A DNA stretch of 64,000 nt from Tillus elongatus (Eukaryota > Arthropoda > Insecta > Coleoptera > Cleridae), in contig OZ023266.1 in the NCBI GenBank assembly GCA_964006375.1, positions 68,930,891-68,994,890 of the forward strand, in the 5' to 3' direction. A program made the translations under genes and the position numbers. The notes beneath the pieces were generated by a model. It worked only from the letters and a program-made list of their open reading frames with translations. It was not told where the DNA came from and did no database searches. Positions 1-10,361 of the stretch are shown piece by piece. The number at the start of each line of letters is the position of its first letter. Within the stretch, counting starts at the first letter, position 1.

Positions 1-590
1 TTACAGCCCTCTTGAAAGGTCCCACACCACCAATACTTTTGACCGAGTCAGGTAACAGGTTATATAGCTTTGGTCCATAGTATCTATAATAATTTTTGCC
101 TATGGTTTTATGGATTCTGTCAACCTCAAACCTCTGCACTCTCATGTTATATCCGTGTTCAAGCCGCAGATGAGTATGTTTGTTACCAAAAAACCACAAC
201 AACACAGACCTAGCATACAGTTGCCGCAAATCTAGAATCCCCAACTCATCAAAAAGTTGATCACTGGGATACAATCTATCTTTGCCATACAAAACTTTAA
301 GAATCCATTTCTGAATAACAATCAGCCTCCCTAAATACACAGCATCGACTCCGCCTCAGCTTAATATACCATACATAAGTTGACTTTGGATCAATGAAAA
401 ATACAATGTTCGCAAACAACTCAGACTAAGAATTCCACTTAAGTGTTTGAATTTAGTAAAAAATGAGCGCAACGGTTTAACGAGATGATCCATGTGGTGG
501 TTCCACCTAAGATGACTGTCGAGAATAATACCAAGGTATGTAACACGATTTTGCGATTGTATCTCTAATTCTCCCACTGTAAGAGACTTT
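1..590 (-). pseudogene. Non-LTR retrotransposon reverse transcriptase, C-terminal fragment (runs off the window)
   Basis: On the minus strand the frame reads through a motif typical of the region after the RT fingers/palm of CR1/Jockey-type elements (YLGIILD followed by a W-rich stretch), then into the thumb and C-terminal tail, with conserved phrases such as RLYPSDQLFDELG and YYGPKLYNLLPDSV. The frame is open from about 590 down to position 1 except for one TGA at 356-358, where relatives normally have a tryptophan codon. No catalytic YADD box or endonuclease lies upstream, so this is a 5'-truncated copy or one cut by the window edge. It is similar in type to, but not the same as, the CR1-like element at 8.6-18.2 kb. 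Clade assignment within CR1/Jockey is uncertain. Confidence 0.75.
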
Positions 591-1754
591 TATCTTCTTC
601 TCTTTCTGTAACAGTGTAATTGGCCTTTTCCTTCTACTGCCAAACCCGCAAATTTTTTTATAGTTGTGTTTATTCTGACTTCATGAGTGGTGCCTGTCGT
701 TAGTTGTAAGTATCATATGTTCTATTAGTTTAATAATTTTTACAGATGCATGCCTATGTAACAGGAGGATATAAAAAAGTATTAAATTGCGATAATGTCT
801 TAGTTTACATTCATACCTCTGCTTCCTTTAGTTCATTTTCTCTAGTATAATTATACCATTGAAATAACTTCCTTCACTTGCTACCCGCAAATTATAAAAA
901 ACTTCCAGAAGTACAAACATACAAAGCATGATTTTCAACCCAGGTATAGCACTGAAAAATGTTTCGTCTTTGTGAACGCTTAGACTCAGACAGGCTGAAA
1001 TAACACGATACGTTTGACAAGGGTTTATGTATGTGTGTCTGTAAATCTGTGTGTGCATGTGTACACATTCGTTAATATGGCGATGTTAGAGAGATGTTAT
1101 CAAAAGAGAGGCGTCTAGCGATCTGGATGATGAAAGACCCCTCTGATGCTTTCCGTGACAATTTTCAAAGCTTTCAAGATAAAGCGTTCCCTGTATTCAA
1201 GCTGGGATCGATTTAATTAATCCGAAGTGCGCTGGGGCTTGTTGGATACAATTCACATGATCTCCATGTCTGACGGTGTGCGTGTATGTGGATAATCCGT
1301 GCTTAATATCTAGAAAGGTGAAAGTTAAAATGTATAATTTCTTGGAATTTACCTTGTGTATATTAAGAGATTCTCTAGTTATGCCAGTACTATTGTCTGG
1401 TTGTGAAAGTCTTTAGTAAACTATTAATTAATTTTGAATAGGCGCATGCAGTGGCTATCTGAACAGAAAAACATATATACGTATGAGCTTTTTTAGTTGA
1501 ATAATTCCCGCATTATGCTAAGTTTAGGTGTATAAGGTAAATATAAGATTTTATGCTCCTATTTTCTATTTGGTTAAAAAATAATACATAGAAAAGTTGC
1601 GTAAATATTCTTTTGGGTGTAATCGTCACTGAGAAAACAGTTGAGCGTTGGAATACCAACTAAGCATACTTCCTTTTATTACAATAATATATTTTTAATT
1701 ATTCGCTATTTTCTTAATTGTGTTAATTTGTAATTTGTATTTGCTGTGATTGTT
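591..1754. other. Gene-free AT-rich stretch
   Basis: No frame of recognisable protein, repeat unit or RNA gene was found. A short GT-rich patch lies near 1025-1070. Short open frames here look random. Confidence 0.5.
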
Positions 1755-2194
<440 letters not shown>

Positions 2195-2411
2195 CGTACA
2201 GACTGTCAAGCAGCGAAACTAGTCACAGAAACGTTGAAGAACATCTTAGAACATCTAGACTTCCTAAGAGCCGATTGCTCCAGTTGGCTTACGCGCTGGC
2301 TACGCCTTTCACCTACAGAAACGAAACACAACAGTGAAGCCAGATAAGTAGTTTTCAAGTCTGTACGTAGTACGGACCAGTTTCACCAAGTAAGGGCAAC
2401 AACAATCAATG

Positions 2412-2415
<4 letters not shown>

Positions 2416-2461
<46 letters not shown>
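2416..2461. repeat. (AT)n microsatellite
   Basis: About 46 bp of alternating AT. Between it and the 2072-2192 tract lies a unique 220-bp segment whose ends carry an 11-bp inverted repeat (ACGTACAGACT near 2194 and its complement near 2356). Confidence 0.9.
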
Positions 2462-2463
<2 letters not shown>

Positions 2464-2607
2464 CCGAGGTTTTAGGCCTTTGTAGTATCTATTACATTTA
2501 AGTTACAATTATAAATAATACATCAAATGAAAGAGCAACTTAAGTAGTTTTTCTAGTACATCTGCATGCATGCGCATGCACTGTTTCTTCTGCCTTTCCC
2601 TAGAAAG

Positions 2608-3300
2608 TGTAAGCGGCAAAAATGGCGATTAGTGAACAAAAAGATTTTCATGTTTTGCAGTTTGCAAGGACTGAATCTGTAGTTACATTGCAACGTACGT
2701 TCCTTATTAAGTTGAAATGTAATCCTCCAAGTGATAATAACATCCGTAGGTGGTATTATAAGTTTCAAGACTACAACTACGTCCTTATCGCTTGCAGTTG
2801 TTAGAAGCTCTAAAGCCTCCAGACTACGGCTTACGTGCCAACTTTGTAAACGATATGTTGCTGTATTACGATGAACATTTTCTGGATCGCGTCGTCTTTA
2901 GTGGATAATCGATATAGCAGCTAAGTGGACATGTGAAAACTCAAAACGTGCGCATCTGGGGGTTAGCAAATCCCCACGAGATGGTACAGTTGCAACCAAC
3001 CTCCCCTAAATTGAATGTTTTTTTGCCATATCGCGGCGGAAAGTTTATCGAACTTTCTTTTCTGCTGAAGCAACTGTAACTGGTGTTTGTTATCTTGATT
3101 CGTAGCAGCTGTGTTTTTCCCCAATTAGAAGAAACTGAACCACATAATTTTATTTGGCAGCAAGATGGTGCGCCGTCTCACTAAAATAACTCGGTACGGG
3201 ATTAATCGAACGACGTTGTCGCCGACCGCCGGGTGGCCGCAAGGGGCTGGATGACAGAGCTTGTTTCGCATTGCCTCTACGCAGATTCATAAAAAAATAG
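2608..3300 (+). pseudogene. Tc1/mariner-superfamily transposase, decayed
   Basis: Translation in shifting plus-strand frames gives an N-terminal helix-turn-helix segment (VLQFARTESVVTLQRTF, then NNIRRWYYKFQ), as in the DUF4817/HTH family fused to DDE transposases. It continues into a middle segment (KTQNVRIWGLANPHEM, preceded by FVNDMLLYYDEHFLDRVVFSG, where relatives have the first catalytic Asp) and a block resembling the second catalytic region (FIWQQDGAPSH). Stops and frameshifts interrupt every segment, so no protein can be made. The sequence ends in a part normally reading 'WPPRSPDL' that is barely recognisable. No terminal inverted repeats were found. A SINE follows at 3384. Confidence 0.7.
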
Positions 3301-3383
3301 GAATAATTTTGTGAAAATGGGTCTGTTTCTACTATGTTGAACTAATTGTCTTAAAGCTTGTCGCGCTATTAGCAAATAGAGGA

Positions 3384-3740
3384 GAGCCTCGGAGGTTCAG
3401 TGGTAAGAACGTGTGCCTCTGAACCAAAGGGTACTGGGTACGATCCCAGGGTTCTCCTTTCACTTTTTCAATACATACTGTAGCATTAACATCAACCGAG
3501 ATTGTGGCATTGTATTTGAGTAAGTTGAATGTCTGCACGTTCGACTCTTCGGCGACTGCGTAAAGCTGTCGGTGCCGTGTTGCAATGTTGGGCACGTTAA
3601 AGATCTCTACCTTCCTTACAGAAAGGCAGTGGTTCGGCAAATTTTCCAGGATAGTGAGGTGAAGCTGCCCCCTGGCGTTGTATATTGGCCATAGTCACGG
3701 AAATAGACCGACCTTAAATGAACAAAAACACACACAAAAA
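3384..3740 (+). mobile_element. tRNA-derived SINE, full length (copy 1)
   Basis: The head is tRNA-like: an A box resembling GGTTCAGTGGTAAGAACG and a B box close to GGTTCGATCCC (here GGTACGATCCC), at tRNA spacing. A body of about 250 bp follows, shared with copies at 47113-47398 (minus) and 47847-48200 (plus), ending in a CA-rich tail. Flanks 3371-3383 and 3741-3753 match at most positions (AGCAAATAGAGGA against AGCAAGGAAAGGA), an eroded target duplication. RNA polymerase III transcription and mobilisation by a LINE are known for this class. The partner LINE is not identified. Confidence 0.85.
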
Positions 3741-3753
3741 AGCAAGGAAAGGA

Positions 3754-4020
3754 ACACATAAACTTAGGTAGTTACAATCTTTGGCAAACCAAATTAATAC
3801 CTGTATGATTGTTGCGTGCGACAGCTTTTGAGACAAATAGTTCAACACAGTACTCACGGAACAAAATGCCTTATATATGTTTTTATTTTGGTACACCTAA
3901 AGGAGAGACCGCTTTTCTTCATATATAAGTTTATTTTATAAATTAAAGGGTCATGTTACTACAGCATGCATATATTTTTAAACGGTTGTTAAACCGCAGC
4001 CGAGCAACAGAGTTGAAATC
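3754..4020. other. Gene-free stretch
   Basis: AT-rich sequence with no recognised feature before the hammerhead-bearing repeat begins near 4027. Confidence 0.4.
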
Positions 4021-4026
4021 AATCAC

Positions 4027-4152
4027 CCGAAGTGAAGATTGGAACCTACGATGAGCACTGATAAGTACCCTTTGGAGAACCCAAATCACCACAACAGATC
4101 TTTTTAAATACCTGACGATCGTTTCACTAACAAGGTTAGCGTCATCAGAGAA
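4027..4152 (-). repeat. Penelope-LTR-like repeat with hammerhead core (locus 1)
   Basis: A 125-bp block shared with 5911-6035 and 35685-35790. Read on the minus strand it has a hammerhead-like core followed by a conserved segment (TGTTGTGGTGATTTGGGTT, then CTTATCAGTGCTCATCG). Hammerhead ribozymes inside the repeated ends of Penelope-like retroelements are established knowledge. That this block is such an end is inference, as no Penelope reverse transcriptase or GIY-YIG domain was seen nearby. Confidence 0.55.
4111..4152 (-). ncRNA. Hammerhead-ribozyme-like motif, locus 1
   Basis: On the minus strand: CTGATGA at 4148-4142, then a 6-bp stem with a 3-nt loop (GCTAAC/GTTAGT), GAAAC at 4125-4121, a very short helix III (AC-GATC-GT) and the expected C before the cleavage point. 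A weak stem I of 3-4 bp pairs the outer flanks. This is the order of a type I hammerhead with the minimal helix III known from Penelope-like elements. One oddity is a C-U mismatch at the base of stem II. Activity is not shown by sequence alone. Confidence 0.55.
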
Positions 4153-4717
4153 TGAAAAATTCGAAACTGCTTACTAATAAACATAACCTTATATACTGCG
4201 TTGTAGGTAGTGACCGATACAGACAGGGATACTAAATCGCAGGCCAATTTTTTTGTATTGTATTTTTATTGCAGGACGAAGTTTTTGAACTTTCTTTATC
4301 GCTTTACCTGACAGGTTTCAGAGTGTTTAACTTCTTCAAAGACAGAGCGGAAACAGCGGACTGAAAGCCAGTGGCGGAGCTCGTATTAAGGAATTTTGTT
4401 TTTTATTGCCCTAGAAATATAAATATTCTCGTACGCCTCAAGCTTCGCTGGCTGTCTAATATTTTTGATATGTTTCAGATTTTCCTTATAAATGTGGTGG
4501 ATATTATCTCAAATATGTTGTGCCATGCATTACCTCTCGACACTTGTCTACACACACAAGTCAGGTAAAGCGACAAAGAAAGCTCAAAAACCTCGTCCGT
4601 CAATAAAAATACAATACACAGAGAATTAGCCTGCATTTAGTCTTCTTCGCGGTATCGGTCTCTATCTAAGTATATAAGGTGATGTTTATTAGTAAGTGGT
4701 TAAGAAATTTTCATTCT
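4151..4717. repeat. Long inverted repeat (arms about 160 bp, spacer about 247 bp)
   Basis: Positions 4151-4312 match the reverse complement of 4560-4717 along their whole length with scattered mismatches. The inner ends are nearly perfect (CTTTACCTGAC against GTCAGGTAAAG). The left arm joins directly to the hammerhead motif, while the right arm lacks it. The spacer has no recognised coding sequence. It may be two head-to-head copies of one repeat end, or a foldback element. Confidence 0.8.
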
Positions 4718-5139
4718 TTGAATCTCCCTGTTAATTGAGAACATGTTTTGAGGCCAATTAAGTTGTCATTTAAAACATGTTCATCAGATATATTAATGGT
4801 TTTCAAATTGGCTAAAACGGTTTAATCGATTGATCGCAATTCGCGTCTGCCCTACCAAGTAATTTCAAACAGTCAATGAATTGCATTCAGTGGACAGACT
4901 CTAGGCTTGTAATCCTTTGATCTCTGAGTAATACAGTTTCATACTTGCAAACAACTACCAACATGCATAACGAAGCTATCGACGTTCATCAAATCACGCC
5001 ATATATGAGGAGGTATTAACAAATATCTAGCCTGCAACAGAAAACTTTAAAAAAATTCAGAACAAAATTTTATTATTTCAACGTATTCTTCTTTAAAACA
5101 TATACGTTCGTAAGACAAGTCCTAATTTTTAACAAAAAG

Positions 5140-5795
5140 CTTTATCATGGTATTCAGACGACTTCTCAACAACACATATGACTGCGTTAACGACACATAC
5201 GACTGCGTTGTTTATCAAAAACTGTTGAACTTTCAAATGTTCTTTGAGCTTTGGGCATAAAAAGAGGGTCTGGTGGTACTAGATCGCAGAATAAGACAGG
5301 TGGTCAAACACATATTACTAATTGGTTGTAACGCATTCAACTACCTGCGTGTAGGGGATTCGTTTCGTCCATAGTGACAAAACGACTTGAAACGTTTGGG
5401 CAATATTTTTAGAAATAGTGGCACATTTCCATCGACATTCTCAAACGAGCGAGGTTCTAATCATGTTAGAATCCATTTTACCGAAATCCCTTACATTTTG
5501 AAGTCGTACTAAAAATATGAAACAACCGTTGGTAGGCAATCTGCAATACCTATGCTACACGTTTCAGTCCAGTTCCTCGATCTTCTAAGATTATTTCATG
5601 GGCAAAATCAAGCTTTCTTGAGTAGGTACAGAAATTTGTTTTCTAGAATGATGCCTTTGACGCTTGATCACTCTCTTTTCAATTCCGCAACCCAGCTTTT
5701 AATGGTAGCATAAGAAGAGTCTGGACCATCTAAGCTTTCTACCATATCAGCAAAACTTCTTTGCCAGTGAAACCTTTTAGGAATAAATACCTAAT
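5140..5795 (-). pseudogene. mariner-family transposase, decayed
   Basis: Minus-strand translation in several frames gives mariner-type blocks in the right order: the HTH region (FADMVESLDGPDSSYATIKSW, then VAELKRE), a linker with EIILEDRGTGLKRVA, the first catalytic region (RFVTMDETN), and the C-terminal stretch resembling 'CDLAPPDYFLFPKLKKHL' (here LFCDLVPPDPLFMPKAQ). At least five stops or frameshifts break it. It is a different lineage from the transposase relic at 2.6-3.3 kb. No terminal repeats were recognised. Confidence 0.75.
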
Positions 5796-5910
5796 AACCG
5801 AAATTTTTTTTATCAAAATTTAACTTTTCCTCAAAAATTCATGGTGTAATAACAATTTAGCTTTTTAATGTCAGACAAATTAACCATAAAACATCGTAGT
5901 TGTTAACTAA

Positions 5911-6100
5911 GTGAAGATTGGAACCTGCGATGAGCACTGATAAGTAGGATGGAAGAACGAAAATCACCACAACACGTTATAAAAAAAACCTGACGATCGT
6001 TTCACTAATAAAGATAGCGTCATCAGAGGATCAAAAGTTTTTTTTCTTTTTTTTTAAATGTGTTGTAGTGATTTGGATTCTTCAAGTGTACTTATCGTAA
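5911..6100 (-). repeat. Hammerhead-bearing repeat, locus 2, with an inverted partner
   Basis: 5911-6035 matches the locus-1 block almost throughout. Immediately after it, 6058-6100 carries the same segment in the opposite orientation (TGTTGTAGTGATTTGGATT on the plus strand), separated by a T-rich linker. The head-to-head arrangement recalls locus 1. Confidence 0.6.
5989..6030 (-). ncRNA. Hammerhead-ribozyme-like motif, locus 2
   Basis: Minus strand: CTGATGA at 6026-6020, a stem II that is weaker than in locus 1 (GCTATC/ATTAGT), GAAAC, the same short helix III (AC-GATC-GT) and the same C before the cleavage point. All core residues named for the class are present. Confidence 0.5.
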
Positions 6101-7419
6101 TTGTTACCATATTACCTAATCCAATTTGACTTACTGGAAAGTTATCAGGCTAAGTAGATATCAATACACTCTCGTATGGACGATACGAAATCTGTGTTAC
6201 AGTTAAAAGCGTGTTGTCTGGTGTTTATAGTTTCTTTATTTGGTATACTTGGAACATAATATTTTTGATAACATTGGATGTTCCCACTTGGTGGAACTCT
6301 TTTATACCAAATATGGACACAGAGATTTTTATGTAGCTTGACAAATTTACCACAACAAAAACATATTCTTTACAAATGTTTTTAAGATAATTTATTAGAT
6401 AACTATTGCTGCCAGCAAGTGATTTTACCAAAAAGCATTTATCTCTTTACTTGATATAAAACCGTTTCATCACAATAGAACAGCCACATTTAAAAATATT
6501 AGCAATAATAATAATAATAAATTCCTTTATGTGTTGTAAAGTTCATGTTTTTATAGAGTAAGTAAAATGTTATATTATTCACCAATCCTAAACAAACCCA
6601 ATGCAAAAGTTAAGCCTATCCATTATTAAAAGCTGCCTCGGAGTTTTCTCGAAAATTACTGAAAGACTAAGAGGGAGATACTCTGTGAAACCCTAACATA
6701 ATTTGTAGCATCCCCTAGAATAGGGGTGACTTTCACACATTTAATTTGATGAGGGAAGATAGGTCAAGTGGCACCTTTTTAGAAAGCTCTTTTGATCGTC
6801 TATACAAGGCTACAACTTTAAGTTCGACCGATTAGTTTTTCAGATTTCTCTGTCAAAACTTAAGCTGCAGTTTTAAAATCTACCTATTGGTGTTTGTGTA
6901 TTTGCTTTCAAAAATTGAAAATAAAACAAATTAAGTAAAACAATATATTAAAACCATCCACATTAGAATTTAAAGTAAAAGAACTTAGTTTAAAAATCAA
7001 ACATATTTTAAAGGCGCCTTCGTAAATCATTAATCTGCTTTGTATTGAGTTCTTTTACTAAATTTAGTTATGTAAGAGGTTTGCGTATTTAATTAAATTC
7101 AAAACATTTTTTTTGGATAATGTTGTAGTGTAAAATATAATTTGTAATAATGGGCCGCTTCATTGGTGTGCTCAAAGTTCCTATTTGTATATCGTGAATC
7201 ATTACGGAAAATTATGTTAAGAGTAGAAGTCTATTGTTAGAATCCATGGCCTACTGCTTTTTGAACACCTTTTTTTGTTATTTGTTTTCTGGTATTAGAT
7301 TTCATAGCGTACTATCCTCAAAACGGTTTTTCTAAAAATTGTCAGTGCAATGACAAGACTTTTCAAGCATGTTGTACATCATTGGAAAGCTCTTTTCACA
7401 TGCTATCACATGAGCAATA
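6101..7419. other. Gene-free AT-rich stretch
   Basis: No recognisable protein remnant or repeat unit, apart from short A/T runs and an (AAT)n patch near 6504-6522. Confidence 0.4.
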
Positions 7420-7625
7420 AGTACAATATGGCTGCCATAATAAAAACAAACGTTTATACCTAAAGTCTTGAGCTGCATCTTGTAAAATTATTTTTACAAT
7501 GACAGGATGGACCATAAGTCGTTGAAGATGCAGATTTTCTTTTTTCTTAATAGAACAGGCCTTATATTTTCAATTTTTGCATTTTGCATCGAAATAAATT
7601 GCATGTTTGTGAGAAAATAACATTT
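7420..7625 (-). repeat. Body of the AT-core/MITE-associated repeat
   Basis: Read on the minus strand this matches the segment following the MITE terminus at 29.4, 35.2, 37.3 and 62.1 kb. It includes a recognisable 'CGACTTATGG' block and 'AAGATGCAGCTCAAGAC'. It ends at the MITE terminus at 7626. Confidence 0.7.
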
Positions 7626-7939
7626 GGACTCTGCAAGTGCGTTATGGTAGCGAATTTTCAATAAATGCTCCGAATTTAAATAGCTTAATTTCCTATTTAA
7701 CTTAAGGTTTGTTGGTCAGGGAATCAGTTTTTTCTGGAACATTTTAGGTTTATTTTCTGAAAATTTTTCCACATTTTCAAACAATAAATTTGTTTTGATG
7801 AAATATGATACAGTGTATCTTACTAGATAGGTTATACTGGTAAGCAAATTTGATGCCTGCTTTCTTAAAAAAAAGAGACATATTTGCTATTAAAAACATT
7901 TTTATAAGAACTCACTACGATAACGAACCTTCTGCGTCC
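7626..7939. mobile_element. MITE with palindromic inverted termini (copy 1)
   Basis: The left end (GGACTCTGCAAGTGCGTTAT, then GGTAGCGAATTTTCA) and the right end (GAACTCACTACGATAACG, then AACCTTCTGCGTCC) are inverted versions of one another. The inside matches the copies at 34862-35162 and 62208-62494. The consensus terminus itself forms a hairpin (ACGCA-GCAAG-TGCGT). There is no coding capacity. Confidence 0.75.
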
Positions 7940-8598
7940 AGAGTTTTTTGACATTACTAGACTAAAGTTAAATAGCAAAAAATTAAGGACTAAAAGTAAA
8001 TGACAAAGCAAACATTATTTTTTCTTGGTGCTTCCAGGAAGTTGATATTCTTCTCGATGTTTCCGAAATTGGAACCTATATCGCCTGTGTAAATTTTTTT
8101 AACCATTTAGCAAAGCGACTTTTTAGAGAGATATGTATATTTTTAATGACAATCAACTAATACAATAAACTTGCTCGGACCGACCTTTTTGTAAAACTCC
8201 TAAAATGGCAAACATTTTTTGTAAATTTTTTTACAGGCCTGATTATTATATCTGTTTGTTCACTCCATTGAAAATTGGGTGACACAACGAATAATTTAGT
8301 ACATATGTACGAGCAGTTAAGTGTGATGAATGGGAAGGGTAGGTAATATACTATCAATATACTTGCAAATATATTATCTATGTTTATCCACCCCGTGTTA
8401 TGTACAACTGACATTGATGCATTGTGTGTGAAGACCAAAACGCTCCTTTCGAATTTTAAATATATTTGCGTTATGTAACACTACAAGCTCAAGTTCTAAA
8501 TACATATATGCATATGGTGTAAAAAAAGTTGTCAATTACAAAAGTTAGAAAGCAGTAGGTGCGTTTTGGCTGAAAATTTTAGCAACAAAAATACATAG
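7940..8598. other. Gene-free stretch
   Basis: AT-rich. A 93-codon minus-strand open frame at 8157-8438 has no recognisable motif and is probably chance. Confidence 0.4.
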
Positions 8599-8931
8599 TA
8601 CAGGGCTTTCATTAATTCCCGAATCCCACGTGATTCTGTCTCTCTCTTAGTAGAATATGATTTTATGAGTTGGTAGGCAAAAAGTAACTGAAAAACCACT
8701 AGACTAGGGACCTTAAAGTTACTAAATCAATTGACAATTGACAGTTCAGTCCATTGGCGCTCAATTCCCTTTTGACGGTTCGTACGAATGAAAGGCTAGA
8801 GTGTGCACGTGTTGCGATCGCTCCTGCAATTTTTGCAAAAATAAACTCAATAAAGTGACTAGTATTGAAGTGTATTGTGCACAAGTGTTCTAGAAGTAAA
8901 GTAGTGTCTATTGGTGGTGTTACCTACAAGA

Positions 8932-9573
8932 ATGGCGTTTACGAAACGGCAATTAGAACAAATTAATGAATTGATTGAGAGTTGTGTGTCGAAAACTCTA
9001 AAAGAAAACTACACGCTCATGAAAGAAATCACGTCTTCTGCCGTGAAGGAAGCTTTACTTGAGATGGAGGAAAGATTGAAAAAGCAAGAAACTCAGTTGA
9101 AATGTATATCTGAAGAAAACAAAAAATTGATAAAAAGACTTGATGTATTGGAACAACACAATAAGAGAAAAAATATAAGAATTTTCAATATACCAGCTGA
9201 AATCAATGAAAACATTTTAAATAAAGTCGTAGAATTTTTCAACAAAGATATGAATGTAAACATATCTGAAAACAACATTCGCACCTGCTACCGTTTAAAA
9301 AACCGGAATAATCAGAAACCTCCGATTTTGGTATCTTTCACAGACATTGAATATAAACATCGAATAATAAGAAACACAGCTATATTAAAAGACAGGGGAA
9401 TTTTCGTGGCAGAGGACTTGACTTACAGTAATCTTAATCTTCTAAGCAAGGCTAAGGAAGTATATGGCAGAAACAAGGCCTGGAGTTGGAACGGCAACGT
9501 ATATGTTAATACTGGTAATAAACAGAAGCTCCGTATTGCATCACTGGATGATCTACCTAATCCAAATATTTGA
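8932..9573 (+). CDS. ORF1 protein of CR1-like retrotransposon
   Basis: This 213-residue protein probably binds RNA and chaperones the element's nucleic acid, as ORF1 proteins of this type do. Residues about 8-75 are a heptad-rich, highly charged coiled coil (many Glu/Lys with regular Leu/Ile). From about residue 80, starting at KRKNIRIFNIP, an RRM-like fold of the L1-ORF1 type follows, ending in a short basic C-terminal domain. There is no zinc knuckle. The start is the ATG at 8932; the frame is open upstream to 8911 but without another ATG. The frame is intact. ORF2 starts 267 bp downstream in the same orientation. Confidence 0.8.
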   Translation: MAFTKRQLEQINELIESCVSKTLKENYTLMKEITSSAVKEALLEMEERLKKQETQLKCISEENKKLIKRLDVLEQHNKRKNIRIFNIPAEINENILNKVVEFFNKDMNVNISENNIRTCYRLKNRNNQKPPILVSFTDIEYKHRIIRNTAILKDRGIFVAEDLTYSNLNLLSKAKEVYGRNKAWSWNGNVYVNTGNKQKLRIASLDDLPNPNI

Positions 9574-9840
9574 AGTTAAGAAGTTTGATAGCTGCAATTT
9601 TCAATCTGTTATATCTAGTTTGCTTTGTTGAACAAAAGTTTGGTTGTGTTTTATATATTATGCAGGTTGCTGTCGCGGGCTGCACTCGAATTTCTTTTTA
9701 TTTTTGATAACTTATCACACTTTATCGTTTCCTTTTTACAAGTAAAGTAAAACTCTTGCTTGCCTTCTTATCGCTTTTAGTTATTGTATTTATATCTACC
9801 TAATATTTATTATCTTTACTGTCTATATAATTTTTAAAAT

Positions 9841-10272
9841 ATGAATAAAAAAGAATTTAATAAATATAGTTTTGCGCATATAAATGTAAGATCTTTACTC
9901 TCTGATTTTACAGCTTTTAGGATTTTAATTGAAGAAAATAATTTTGATATTGTGGCTGTGTCCGAGACCTGGCTAACTTCTAATGTTACAGATGAGGCTA
10001 TACAAATAAAGGGCTACAATATTGTGAGAAAAGATAGGTTAAGTGGCCGCGGTGGTGGAGTCTTGTGCTACGTAAGTAACAAATTAAACTGTCTTATAGT
10101 TTCAACTAGCGTGAATTCTGATGCCTTTGAATATCTCACTCTGTCAATTAAAATTAATGATGTAAGCTTTTTGATCTGTTGTTTGTACAGACCTCCAGAT
10201 CGGAATCTGCTTAGTGCGCTGGATGGCTTTGATGAGCTTCTTTCTTTAATAGTTCCTGCATATGATCATATT
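9841..10272 (+). pseudogene. CR1-like ORF2, 5' part: start of endonuclease domain, split by insertion
   Basis: 144 codons from the ATG at 9841. The apurinic-type endonuclease begins normally: AHINVRSL (catalytic Asn), VSETWL (catalytic Glu), the glycine block RGGGVLCYVS and CLYRPPD. Reading stops making sense after Tyr-Asp-His-Ile at 10261-10272, which is exactly the 5' copy of the target duplication of the LOA-like element. The frame then runs into its poly-T (poly-A on the minus strand). The rest of the protein resumes at 15511. Confidence 0.9.
10261..10272 (+). repeat. 12-bp target-site duplication, left copy
   Basis: TATGATCATATT, identical to 15511-15522, flanking the LOA-like insertion. 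Confidence 0.95.
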
Positions 10273-10361
10273 TTTTTTTTTTTTGTTCCCTCAGGGCTCG
10301 TCCGCGGCCTTGCCGCCCCGATAGCACCGCAACCCTTGGTTGATTGTGCATACCCCTAGTC

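Noticed and set aside
828..1058. 76-codon minus-strand open frame
   Set aside because: No motif, no splice sites, composition like random AT-rich DNA.
8157..8438. 93-codon minus-strand open frame
   Set aside because: No recognisable domain; it lies between repeat fragments.
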